Origin: Verrucomicrobiota bacterium
GTDB lineage: Bacteria > Verrucomicrobiota > Verrucomicrobiia > Limisphaerales > UBA1096
Assembly: GCA_003972865.1 (NCBI GenBank)
Contig: QOAX01000166.1
Coordinates: 1 to 8,616 of the forward strand
Direction: 5' to 3'
DNA length: 8,616 nt
Under the pieces are notes generated by a model, which was given only the letters and a program-made list of their open reading frames with translations, was not told the DNA's origin and searched no databases. This document shows positions 1-6,052 of this stretch, in pieces; positions within the stretch are counted from its first letter, which is position 1, and each line of letters begins with the position of its first letter. The position numbers and the translations under genes are program-made.

Positions 1-1519
1 TGATGGCGTAGTTGCTGGAGGAAAGACCTGCAGGTGTTGCCACATAGCTTCCCGAGTCAAACACCGCCCTGTCGTAGCTAACCGTCAAACCGGTGGTGAC
101 CACAGCCGGCACAGCCGGCACAGCTGCCACAGCTGCTGTTTTCACATCACCAACCGCCTTGCCATCTGGCAACGTATCGCCTGTAACGTATAAAACTTCT
201 GCCACTGCATCAACGGCTGCCACTACATCTGTAGAAGCGGTTTCACCCCCAACAAAACCGGTGTAAGTCAGGGTTGCGGCCCAATCTGCCGAGGAAGGGG
301 CGTCCAAACCATAGACAGTCGAAAGGTCACCCAGATCGGCCGTCAGGGCCGCGGGATTGATGGTGTAACTGGCAGAAGTGTCACCGGGATAACGGGCATC
401 TGAAACAGTCACTAGAACGGTGTAAGTGTCTGCATTGGTAGGGCTTGTAACAGCTGCTCCAGCACTATCCGCGTAAGTCACAGTGTGCGTCAAATCAGAC
501 GGAACCAGAGTCACGGGAGGTGCCTGAGCGGCACTCGTATAGGTGGCAGCGGTGTTGTCTATTGTCACTGAACCGACAGTCAAGGTCGCGCTTGCTGTAC
601 CCGAATAACTATCATCCACAACCGTGACAGATACTGCGTAATCACCCGCAGTTGAAGGGGCCGTTACCGCAGCCACAGCAGCCACAGCAGTCACAGCAGC
701 TGTTTTTACGTCACCAACCGCCTTACCAGCTGGCAACGTATCACCTGTAACGTATAAAACTTCTGCAACTGCATCAACACCTACAACAGCTGCTGCAGGT
801 GCAAAAGATCCGCCAGTATAGGTGGTTGTCACCGTCAAACCAGCAGGCACCGTCACAACCGTTACCGGTTTCTGGGACCCGTCGTGACTTTGGCTGGTTT
901 CTGAAATGGTAACCGTTGCGGCCGCCTTGGTGATGGTCAGAGTTCCCGTGTCAGAACCGGAATAGTTCGAACCCGTGGTAATGGTGGCAGTGGCCGTGTA
1001 CACGCCCACATTTGTCGGGCTGGCCACAGCAGCTCCAGCTGCATCGGTGTAGGTGACAGAAATCGGCTCACTCAAGGCGGTTCCACCTGAATCAGTCTGG
1101 GTTGGAGTCAGGGATTGGCCCGTGCCGGTATAGGCTACTGAGGCATCAGCCAAAGTAACCGTGGCCGTGGCACCGTTAACGGTGAATGATTTCACCACTG
1201 GCGCTGCAATATAATAACTTGTATTGCCATCCTGAAAAAAGAAAACCGTGACAGAACCCTTGCCCAGAACGGTCAACAATCCGTCGGTATCCACAGATGC
1301 CGGCCCGGCGACACCGTAACTGACCGACAAACCCGAACTGGAAGTTGCAGAGACACTGAAAGCCGCGACACCGTAGGTGACGTCATCAATGCTGGGGGCA
1401 GTGATCGTCTGCGCTTGCTGTGCCTCCGTGTTTCCCGGGAGGGAAAAAATCATGGCCGTAACGAAAGCGAGCGAACTCGCCATGTAGCGTTTAACTTTGG
1501 TTCCTTGTATTTTTTTCAT
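1..1519 (-). CDS. Secreted MBG/Ig-like repeat protein, 5' part (runs off left edge)
   Basis: The minus-strand frame is open from an ATG at 1519 to the window edge, giving 506 residues with no stop; the C-terminus is outside. Residues 1-33 look like a signal peptide (basic start, hydrophobic stretch, small residues near 30-33). The rest is Thr/Ser/Val/Ala/Gly-rich and strongly acidic (about 39 Asp/Glu against 10 Lys/Arg after the signal). I read successive beta-sandwich modules: an N-terminal QTI...YG...SSGLSV...GPASVD module (37-115), MBG-like modules (about 118-197, 200-315, 317-387) and an MBG_2-like module with TYTGFVGGE (389-506). Modules 2 and 4 share the pattern AGAAV.SPTN..-Y. Modules 3 and 5 each carry the same peptide insert. 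Such proteins are usually cell-surface or secreted structural/adhesive proteins, often with a C-terminal sorting signal, which cannot be checked here. Codons end in T more often than in the GC-rich genes to the right. There is no Shine-Dalgarno sequence before the ATG; Met13 is an alternative start. Confidence 0.85.
   Translation of the reverse strand, partial: MKKIQGTKVKRYMASSLAFVTAMIFSLPGNTEAQQAQTITAPSIDDVTYGVAAFSVSATSSSGLSVSYGVAGPASVDTDGLLTVLGKGSVTVFFFQDGNTSYYIAAPVVKSFTVNGATATVTLADASVAYTGTGQSLTPTQTDSGGTALSEPISVTYTDAAGAAVASPTNVGVYTATATITTGSNYSGSDTGTLTITKAAATVTISETSQSHDGSQKPVTVVTVPAGLTVTTTYTGGSFAPAAAVVGVDAVAEVLYVTGDTLPAGKAVGDVKTAAVTAVAAVAAVTAPSTAGDYAVSVTVVDDSYSGTASATLTVGSVTIDNTAATYTSAAQAPPVTLVPSDLTHTVTYADSAGAAVTSPTNADTYTVLVTVSDARYPGDTSASYTINPAALTADLGDLSTVYGLDAPSSADWAATLTYTGFVGGETASTDVVAAVDAVAEVLYVTGDTLPDGKAVGDVKTAAVAAVPAVPAVVTTGLTVSYDRAVFDSGSYVATPAGLSSSNYAI
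128..214 (-). repeat. Copy B of in-frame peptide cassette in the repeat protein
   Basis: This 87-bp segment encodes residues 436-464 and matches 692-778 at 80 of 87 bases and 28 of 29 residues. The core reads EVLYVTGDTLP, then Asp, then GKAVGDVK. It sits in the MBG_2-like module, after the GFVGGETAS stretch and before GLTVSY. Both sides carry valine every third residue; the downstream Ala-Val/Pro-Ala-Val stretch is encoded by 9-bp tandem units on the plus strand around 101-137. Confidence 0.85.
692..778 (-). repeat. Copy A of in-frame peptide cassette in the repeat protein
   Basis: This 87-bp segment encodes residues 248-276, exactly 564 bp (188 codons) from copy B. It differs by one amino acid (Ala264 where copy B has Asp452) and six further silent changes. 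It lies inside a different type of Ig-like module, between GGSFAP and TAPSTAGDY, in what should be a loop. It is followed by an Ala-Val-Thr/Ala-Val triplet stretch encoded by 9-bp tandem units at about 661-700. Confidence 0.85.
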
Positions 1520-1632
1520 GGTTGAAATCAGTTCATCGATGAAGCCAAATCGAACTGCGCAATCGACCTGACGATATGCAACTTATTCGTAACCGCCACG
1601 GAGTTGGCCAGAGAGCCAAACCCTTGGCAAGT

Positions 1633-1662
1633 CTTTTATTTCCAAGAATATCCAACTCTCAA
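1633..1662 (-). promoter_or_regulatory. Possible sigma70-type promoter for the large repeat protein
   Basis: On the minus strand TTGAGA (1662-1657; 5 of 6 to the -35 consensus) is followed after 18 bases by TAAAAG (1638-1633; 4 of 6 to the -10 consensus). This would give a leader of roughly 105 bases before the ATG at 1519. The match is by eye and weak, and promoter consensus in this phylum is uncertain. Confidence 0.25.
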
Positions 1663-1668
1663 GAGAGT
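1655..1668. repeat. Short inverted repeat over the proposed -35
   Basis: ACTCTC at 1655-1660 and GAGAGT at 1663-1668 are inverted copies around AA. The repeat overlaps the proposed -35 box, a position where an operator could sit. No T-run follows on either strand, so a terminator is unlikely. It is short enough to be chance. Confidence 0.3.
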
Positions 1669-1784
1669 GCATTTTCAGGGCGAACAGTTGCAGATTTTTT
1701 GTTGTTTTTTTACCTTATTTGGTTGTTCGGTTTGGTCAGTTCCTCAAAAGGACGACTACGAGCCGCTCCAATTCCCGGGGGAAA

Positions 1785-2378
1785 TCAATTTCGCCCGAAA
1801 AAACTTCTCTTTTTTGACGCTATCTTCAGATCACCTGAGATGTATTTAAAACTGTAATTCCTTGATTCCGAGCCACTTGGAACTATTTTTTGTTTTTTTC
1901 GTCTCCCCTTGCCTGTTTCAACCAGTTTTGCAACCGCTAGCCTGGTTAGGTTTTTCACCGATTCCCCGTTAACGAATCCTTTATAAATCAGTGTGAATTC
2001 GGGGATTTTTTCCCCTTCCTTCATTTTTTTATCCTCAGCCTGGACAATCAACGACGCTTTGGCGATATCAAGGGTCACCATTTCCGGCTTGGCTGGGGCA
2101 AACTCGTCATCACCCATTTGAACGGCAAAAACACGCACCTTTCCGGCTCCTTTTACGGTTATTTTCCCTTTTTTGTCGATCGAAGCCGGGCCGTTCACGA
2201 AAATTGAAACCGGCAGTTTTGAACTGGATTTAGCCGTCACCACAAATGGTCTGTCACCGTATTTCTTGGCGGAAATACGGCTTATTTTGATGGTTTGAGC
2301 CTCCTTGGCTTCAAACGCCGGCAAACCGGCCAACAGACAGAACAATGCGGCTAGACACGCGACCGAGAACCGCATCAT
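1785..2378 (-). CDS. Small secreted basic MBG-domain protein
   Basis: The protein has 197 residues if it starts at the paired ATGs at 2378/2375. Residues 1-24 form a clear signal peptide (Arg, hydrophobic core rich in Leu/Ala/Cys, then AFEA), which is why I chose this start. The open frame continues to an ATG at 2480 that overlaps the upstream stop as ATGA, and another ATG is at 2390. Mature residues about 28-105 form the same module as the N-terminus of the large protein next door (QTIK...KYGDRPF, SSKLPVS, GPASIDKKG). Residues about 106-190 form an MBG_2-like module (IYKGFVNGES; PSGSESRNYSFKYISGDLKI). The mature chain is Lys/Arg-rich (about 37 basic against 17 acidic), the opposite of its acidic neighbour. 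No enzyme motif is visible. A structural or surface-binding role, perhaps as a partner of the large protein, is inference. Confidence 0.8.
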   Translation of the reverse strand: MMRFSVACLAALFCLLAGLPAFEAKEAQTIKISRISAKKYGDRPFVVTAKSSSKLPVSIFVNGPASIDKKGKITVKGAGKVRVFAVQMGDDEFAPAKPEMVTLDIAKASLIVQAEDKKMKEGEKIPEFTLIYKGFVNGESVKNLTRLAVAKLVETGKGRRKKQKIVPSGSESRNYSFKYISGDLKIASKKRSFFGRN

Positions 2379-2476
2379 ACCCGTCCCCATCAGGATACTA
2401 GGCTGCTTTTTCGCCCTCAAATCACGGGAGGGGTATCGGAGAGGCTGTGGTTTGGCAAGCCAATTTTCAAAAAAAA

Positions 2477-4042
2477 TCATTCCGCCTTGGCAACAATCAT
2501 CGTCAAGTCATCCACCTGTTCAGCGTTCCCGGAAAAGTTCTCCAGCGCTTCAAAAACCGACTTGACGATCTTTGCCGCCTTCAGGCGCCGATTTTGGTGT
2601 ACCACCTTGAGTATGCGGTCGGTTCCGAACAACTCCCCTTCCGGGTTGGTGGTTTCCTCGAGGCCATCGGTCAACAGCACCAACACATCCCCCTTGGCCA
2701 AGCGCATCTGCCTGGAGATGTTGTACTCCGCATCGGGCATGACTCCCAACGGCATCCCGGTTCTCCTGAGTTCGCTCTTCACTTTGCCGTCAGGGCCGAG
2801 GACAAACGCGGGCGAGTGGCCTGCGCTGGCATGAACCAATGTTCGTTCCTCAGGATCGAGCTTGGCCAGCAGCATCGTGACAAACCGCTCCTTGCCAACG
2901 TCCTCCCCCATCATCGTGTTGGCACGGGTGAGGATCAGGGATAGATCGTTGCGGTTCCGGGCGAGGAGGCGCAGGTAGGCGCGGGTTTCTGCCATGAGCA
3001 TGGCCGGGCCAATCCCATGCCCGCTCACGTCACCGATGGCCAGCGCCAGTTGATTGTCCGACGTGGTGAGGTAATCGAAGTAATCCCCACCGGTTGCTGC
3101 GGCCGGCTTGGATGCACCGGCGATGTCGAACCGGTCCAACTCCGGTGCCTTGCGGGGAAAAAGATGTTGCTGGATTTCACTGGCCACCCGGAACTGCTCC
3201 TCGGACTCAAGCATCGCCGCCCGCTCCTTCAACCGCTCGGTGATGTCGCGGGCGTTGACCACCACTCCGGCTATCGCCTCGTCGGCCAGCAGGTTGACCG
3301 CCGTGGTGTCCATCACCCGCTCACTCCCGTCCGCCGCGGTGAACCTGCCCTCGATGACAAATTGTTTCCCGTCCCGGCCAAGCCCCTGGGCAAACTCGGC
3401 CCGTAACCGTTCCCGATCCTCGTCATGCGCCAGCGCGAACCAATCCGTGTCGACCAGCGACTCGGCGCTCCTGCCCAGCACCCGCTCGCAGGCCGGACTC
3501 GCAAATTGAATCATGCCCTTGCAATCTAGCACCGCAATGATGTCCGAGGTGTTCTCGATCAGGGAGCGGTGGCGCAGCTCACTCTCGCGCAGGTCCTTGA
3601 CCGTCTGCCGCCGTGAGGCCCGCACCGTTGCCTCGCGCAGTTCACGCTCCACCGCCGGAACCAACCGCGCCAAGTTCCCTTTCATCAGGTAATCGTGCGC
3701 GCCCAACTTCATCGCGGCCACGGCGGTGTCCTCGCCGATGCCACCGGAGACGATGATGAACGGGATGTCGAGTTGCGATTTCTGCAACACCTTGAGTGCC
3801 TCCGGCGCGCTGAATTCCGGCAGATTGTAGTCGGCGAGAATCACCTCCCATTGCGCCTGGCCAAGGGCGGCCCGCATTTCGCCGGCGGTCTCCACCCGTT
3901 CAAACTCCGGCTCAAACCCCCCGGCCCGCAGGAGGCCGACCAGCATGCGCGCGTCGAACTCCGAATCCTCCACCACCAACATGCGCAATGGACGCTTCCC
4001 GTCACTGGTTGTACTGGGTTGAACCGGTGTCTCGCTCATCAT
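2477..4042 (-). CDS. Receiver-PAS-PP2C (SpoIIE/RsbU-type) phosphatase response regulator
   Basis: This is a 521-residue cytoplasmic signalling protein. Residues 20-138 are a receiver domain with the acidic pair E25/D26, phospho-acceptor D71 (in ILADYNLPE), S99 and conserved K121. Residues about 150-270 are a PAS domain ending in the usual ARDITER linker. Residues about 285-521 are a SpoIIE-type Ser/Thr phosphatase with the metal-binding motifs GGD (D320), GDVSGHG (D338), TDG (D459) and DD (D511/D512), all intact. In this family, phosphorylation or PAS sensing controls removal of phosphate from an anti-anti-sigma protein in partner-switching stress or surface-trait control. No partner kinase, STAS protein or histidine kinase is encoded here, so the target is unknown. 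Two adjacent ATGs (4042, 4039) are possible starts, without a strong Shine-Dalgarno. The stop overlaps a possible ATG of the secreted MBG protein downstream, suggesting co-transcription. Confidence 0.95.
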   Translation of the reverse strand: MMSETPVQPSTTSDGKRPLRMLVVEDSEFDARMLVGLLRAGGFEPEFERVETAGEMRAALGQAQWEVILADYNLPEFSAPEALKVLQKSQLDIPFIIVSGGIGEDTAVAAMKLGAHDYLMKGNLARLVPAVERELREATVRASRRQTVKDLRESELRHRSLIENTSDIIAVLDCKGMIQFASPACERVLGRSAESLVDTDWFALAHDEDRERLRAEFAQGLGRDGKQFVIEGRFTAADGSERVMDTTAVNLLADEAIAGVVVNARDITERLKERAAMLESEEQFRVASEIQQHLFPRKAPELDRFDIAGASKPAAATGGDYFDYLTTSDNQLALAIGDVSGHGIGPAMLMAETRAYLRLLARNRNDLSLILTRANTMMGEDVGKERFVTMLLAKLDPEERTLVHASAGHSPAFVLGPDGKVKSELRRTGMPLGVMPDAEYNISRQMRLAKGDVLVLLTDGLEETTNPEGELFGTDRILKVVHQNRRLKAAKIVKSVFEALENFSGNAEQVDDLTMIVAKAE

Positions 4043-4169
4043 CCGCTTTGCCTGGCCAAGCTAAACCGCCGGGCAATCTTTGCGAAGCCTTGTTTGCGTC
4101 GCGGCGTGTTTTGGTTGACAACGCCTGGCCAAGCCGAAAGCATGCCGCCCGAAGCCGCGCATCACCGCC
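4043..4169. promoter_or_regulatory. Divergent control region between phosphatase and isochorismatase-ThuA genes
   Basis: This 127-bp region should hold promoters for both flanking genes. It carries two direct copies of GCCTGGCCAAGC (4050-4061 and 4123-4134), each containing the self-complementary TGGCCA. One copy lies by the phosphatase start and the other inside the spacer of the rightward promoter candidate. No strong leftward promoter is evident by eye. Confidence 0.5.
4115..4143 (+). promoter_or_regulatory. Possible promoter for the isochorismatase-ThuA gene
   Basis: A perfect TTGACA -35 box (4115-4120) is followed by a 17-base spacer and AAGCAT (4138-4143), a poor -10 match (3 of 6). 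The start codon is 26 bases further on, giving a short leader. The spacer contains the palindromic GCCTGGCCAAGC copy, so a bound regulator could cover the promoter. Confidence 0.35.
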
Positions 4170-5786
4170 ATGAAACGTACAGCCGTTTTTCTTTTGTTTT
4201 TTTCGCTCGCATCGGCCAGCGCCGGGACGTTCACCCTCGACACGCGCAGCCGCGCCCGTGATGCAGTCGGTGACTGGGCCGTGAGGCAACAAAAAGTTCT
4301 TTGGGACGCCAAGGCGACGGCGGTCATCGTCTGCGACATGTGGGATCTGCACCACTGCAAAAACGCCGTCGGCCGAGTCGGCGAAATGGCGCCGCGCATG
4401 AATCAACTTCTCAACACCGCCCGGGCCGAGGGTGCGCTGATCATCCACGCCCCGTCGTCGTGCATGGATTTTTACAGGGATCACCCCGCGCGCAAACGCG
4501 CCCAAGCCGCGCCCAGCGCCGCCGTGCAACCCAAGGCCATCGGGAGTTGGTGCCACTGGATTGACCAGGCGGAGGAAAGCCAGGGCTACCCCATCGACCA
4601 CTCCGACGGCGGTGAGGACGACGACCCCGCGGAGCACGCCGCTTGGGCCAAGCACCTGGCCGAGCTTGGCCGCAACCCGGGCAGCCCGTGGAAGCGGCAG
4701 GTGGACCTGATCGAGATCGACGCCGGGCGCGACGCGATCAGCGACAGCGGTATCGAGATCTGGAACCTGCTCGAGGCGCGCGGCATCCGCAACGTGCTGC
4801 TCGTCGGCGTGCACACGAACATGTGCGTGCTGGGCCGCCCCTTCGGCCTGCGCAACATGGCGCGAAACGGCAAGAACGTCCTGCTCGTTCGTGACCTGAC
4901 CGACTCGATGTACAACCCGGCGCGGTGGCCGTACGTGAATCACTTTCGCGGCACCTCGCTGGTCGTTGAGCACATCGAGCACCGGGTTTGCCCGACGACC
5001 ACCAGCGACCAGTTGCTCGGCGGCGAACCGTTCCGCTTCAGGAGCGACACCCCGCCGCATGTCGTGTTCATGATCGGCGAGAGTGAATACAATACCGCCT
5101 CGACCGTGCCGGCGTTTGCGAAAAGACAGCTCGTGTACCGCGGCATCCGCTGCACGTTTGTGCACGTGAATGAAAACGACCCGAACGACTTCGCCGGCAT
5201 CGGGGCGCTGAAGGAGGCCGATCTGCTTTTCCTGAGCGTCCGCCGCCGCACACCGCCCAAGGCGCAGCTCGACCTCGTCCGCGCGCACTTGGCCAAGGGC
5301 AGGCCGCTCGTCGGCATCCGCACCGCCAGCCACGCGTTCGACCGCGAACCGCCCGGCAAACACCACGCGCGCTGGGCCAAGTTCGACGACGAAATCCTCG
5401 GCGTCGACTACCGGAACCACTACGGCAACAAGCCGCCGAAAGATCCCGCCACCGTGATTCAGGCCACGGCTATGGGAGCCAAACACCCCATCCTCACCGG
5501 CGTGACGCACGACGCCTTCGAGGCCAAATCGCACCTCTACAAAAACAAACCGGTCGCCTCCACCGTTTCGGTGCTGATGGCCGGCACGCTCCCGGGCCGG
5601 GACGAAATCAACGAGCCGGTGGCTTGGACGAACGAGGTCAACGGCAGCCGCGTCTTTTACACGTCGCTTGGGGGCACCGGTGATTTTGAATTGCCGGCAT
5701 TTCAGCGACTGCTGCTCAACGGTGTCCTCTGGGCGCTTGAGAAGCCCATCCCACCGGCTGACCCGCGAGTCCTCGCCGGGAAATAA
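4170..5786 (+). CDS. Secreted isochorismatase-like / ThuA-like fusion protein
   Basis: This 538-residue protein has a signal peptide at about 1-19 (Lys-Arg, hydrophobic core, ASASAG), indicating export. Residues 45-275 match the isochorismatase-like cysteine hydrolase fold: VIVCDMWD carries the family Asp (D56) and VGVHTNMCV the nucleophile-position Cys (C219). The usual catalytic lysine before the third motif is not where I expect it; IEID (181-184) occupies that place, and K175 is the nearest basic candidate. Residues about 296-525 are a ThuA-like, glutamine-amidotransferase-fold domain (VVFMIGESEY; GIRTASHAF; NHYGNKP; HPIL; RVFYTSLGGTGDF). ThuA-like domains occur in trehalose and 3-keto-sugar metabolism, and secreted forms are common in Planctomycetota and Verrucomicrobiota. 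The substrate of this fusion cannot be read from sequence. The start has no Shine-Dalgarno but gives a proper signal peptide. A small gene follows after 8 bases. Confidence 0.93.
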   Translation: MKRTAVFLLFFSLASASAGTFTLDTRSRARDAVGDWAVRQQKVLWDAKATAVIVCDMWDLHHCKNAVGRVGEMAPRMNQLLNTARAEGALIIHAPSSCMDFYRDHPARKRAQAAPSAAVQPKAIGSWCHWIDQAEESQGYPIDHSDGGEDDDPAEHAAWAKHLAELGRNPGSPWKRQVDLIEIDAGRDAISDSGIEIWNLLEARGIRNVLLVGVHTNMCVLGRPFGLRNMARNGKNVLLVRDLTDSMYNPARWPYVNHFRGTSLVVEHIEHRVCPTTTSDQLLGGEPFRFRSDTPPHVVFMIGESEYNTASTVPAFAKRQLVYRGIRCTFVHVNENDPNDFAGIGALKEADLLFLSVRRRTPPKAQLDLVRAHLAKGRPLVGIRTASHAFDREPPGKHHARWAKFDDEILGVDYRNHYGNKPPKDPATVIQATAMGAKHPILTGVTHDAFEAKSHLYKNKPVASTVSVLMAGTLPGRDEINEPVAWTNEVNGSRVFYTSLGGTGDFELPAFQRLLLNGVLWALEKPIPPADPRVLAGK

Positions 5787-5794
5787 CCCGAGCC

Positions 5795-6034
5795 GTGGCC
5801 AACGAGATCGAACCCATCCAGCCGTGGGAACCGAAGGTGTCCCATGCTGTCGAGATGCGATACCGCGCCTTGGCCAATCAGATACGCACGGTGAAGAGCT
5901 ACGGGCTGGGCAACCCGGAGATCACCCAAATGCTGGGGCTGGGCCGGCTGCCCCGCCAGAACCTCATGATCGAGGAGGCGCAGCGGGTCGTGGCAGAGTT
6001 TTCCGCCTACCCGCCCGAGTGGGCGCGGCCGTGA
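5795..6034 (+). CDS. 79-residue protein of unknown function
   Basis: This frame starts with GTG 8 bases after the stop of the isochorismatase-ThuA gene and has the strong third-position GC of its neighbours, which supports it being real. There is no signal peptide or membrane segment. The chain begins acidic and Pro/Trp-containing (IEPIQPWEPK), then looks mostly helical, with NPEITQMLGLGR resembling the turn of a small helix-turn-helix and a final amphipathic helix before YPPEW. I do not recognise the family. ATG at codon 21 is the only later in-frame start near the N-terminus. It is probably co-transcribed with the gene before it and converges on the ThuA-like gene after it. Confidence 0.7.
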   Translation: MANEIEPIQPWEPKVSHAVEMRYRALANQIRTVKSYGLGNPEITQMLGLGRLPRQNLMIEEAQRVVAEFSAYPPEWARP

Positions 6035-6037
6035 GCC

Positions 6038-6049
6038 GCCTGGCCAGGC
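6038..6049. terminator. Perfect palindrome between convergent stops, possible bidirectional terminator stem
   Basis: GCCTGGCCAGGC is perfectly self-complementary and lies in the 18-bp gap between two convergent stop codons, where a shared terminator would be expected. There is no T-run on either strand and no real loop, so a classical factor-independent terminator is doubtful. It also belongs to the TGGCCA palindrome family seen across the window. Confidence 0.3.
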
Positions 6050-6052
6050 CGG

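Larger units (their letters stand above)
1520..1784. other. AT-rich intergenic region before the large repeat protein
   Basis: This 265-bp gap separates two same-strand genes. It holds T-rich tracts on the plus strand (about 1694-1715), a possible minus-strand promoter and a short inverted repeat, listed separately. I see no stem followed by a T-run that would act as a factor-independent terminator for the small protein upstream. Small plus-strand open frames here have no recognisable protein character. Confidence 0.5.

Noticed and set aside
101..140. Short tandem units that might suggest a CRISPR or minisatellite
   Set aside because: The 9-bp units are in frame and encode Ala/Pro-Val triplets of the peptide cassette; there are no spacers and no cas genes.
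1576..1857. Small plus-strand open frames in the intergenic region
   Set aside because: They run into the 3' end of the small MBG gene on the other strand and have no start signal or protein character.
2469..2476. T8 run on the minus strand after the phosphatase stop as a terminator
   Set aside because: No stable GC stem precedes it; the sequence before the run is coding and does not fold by eye into a hairpin.
4002..5534. Long open frame on the minus strand antisense to the isochorismatase-ThuA gene
   Set aside because: It is rich in Arg/Val/Ala/His with no domain motifs. It is the mirror of a GC-rich gene whose plus-strand frame has clear catalytic motifs and a signal peptide, and it would also overlap the phosphatase start.
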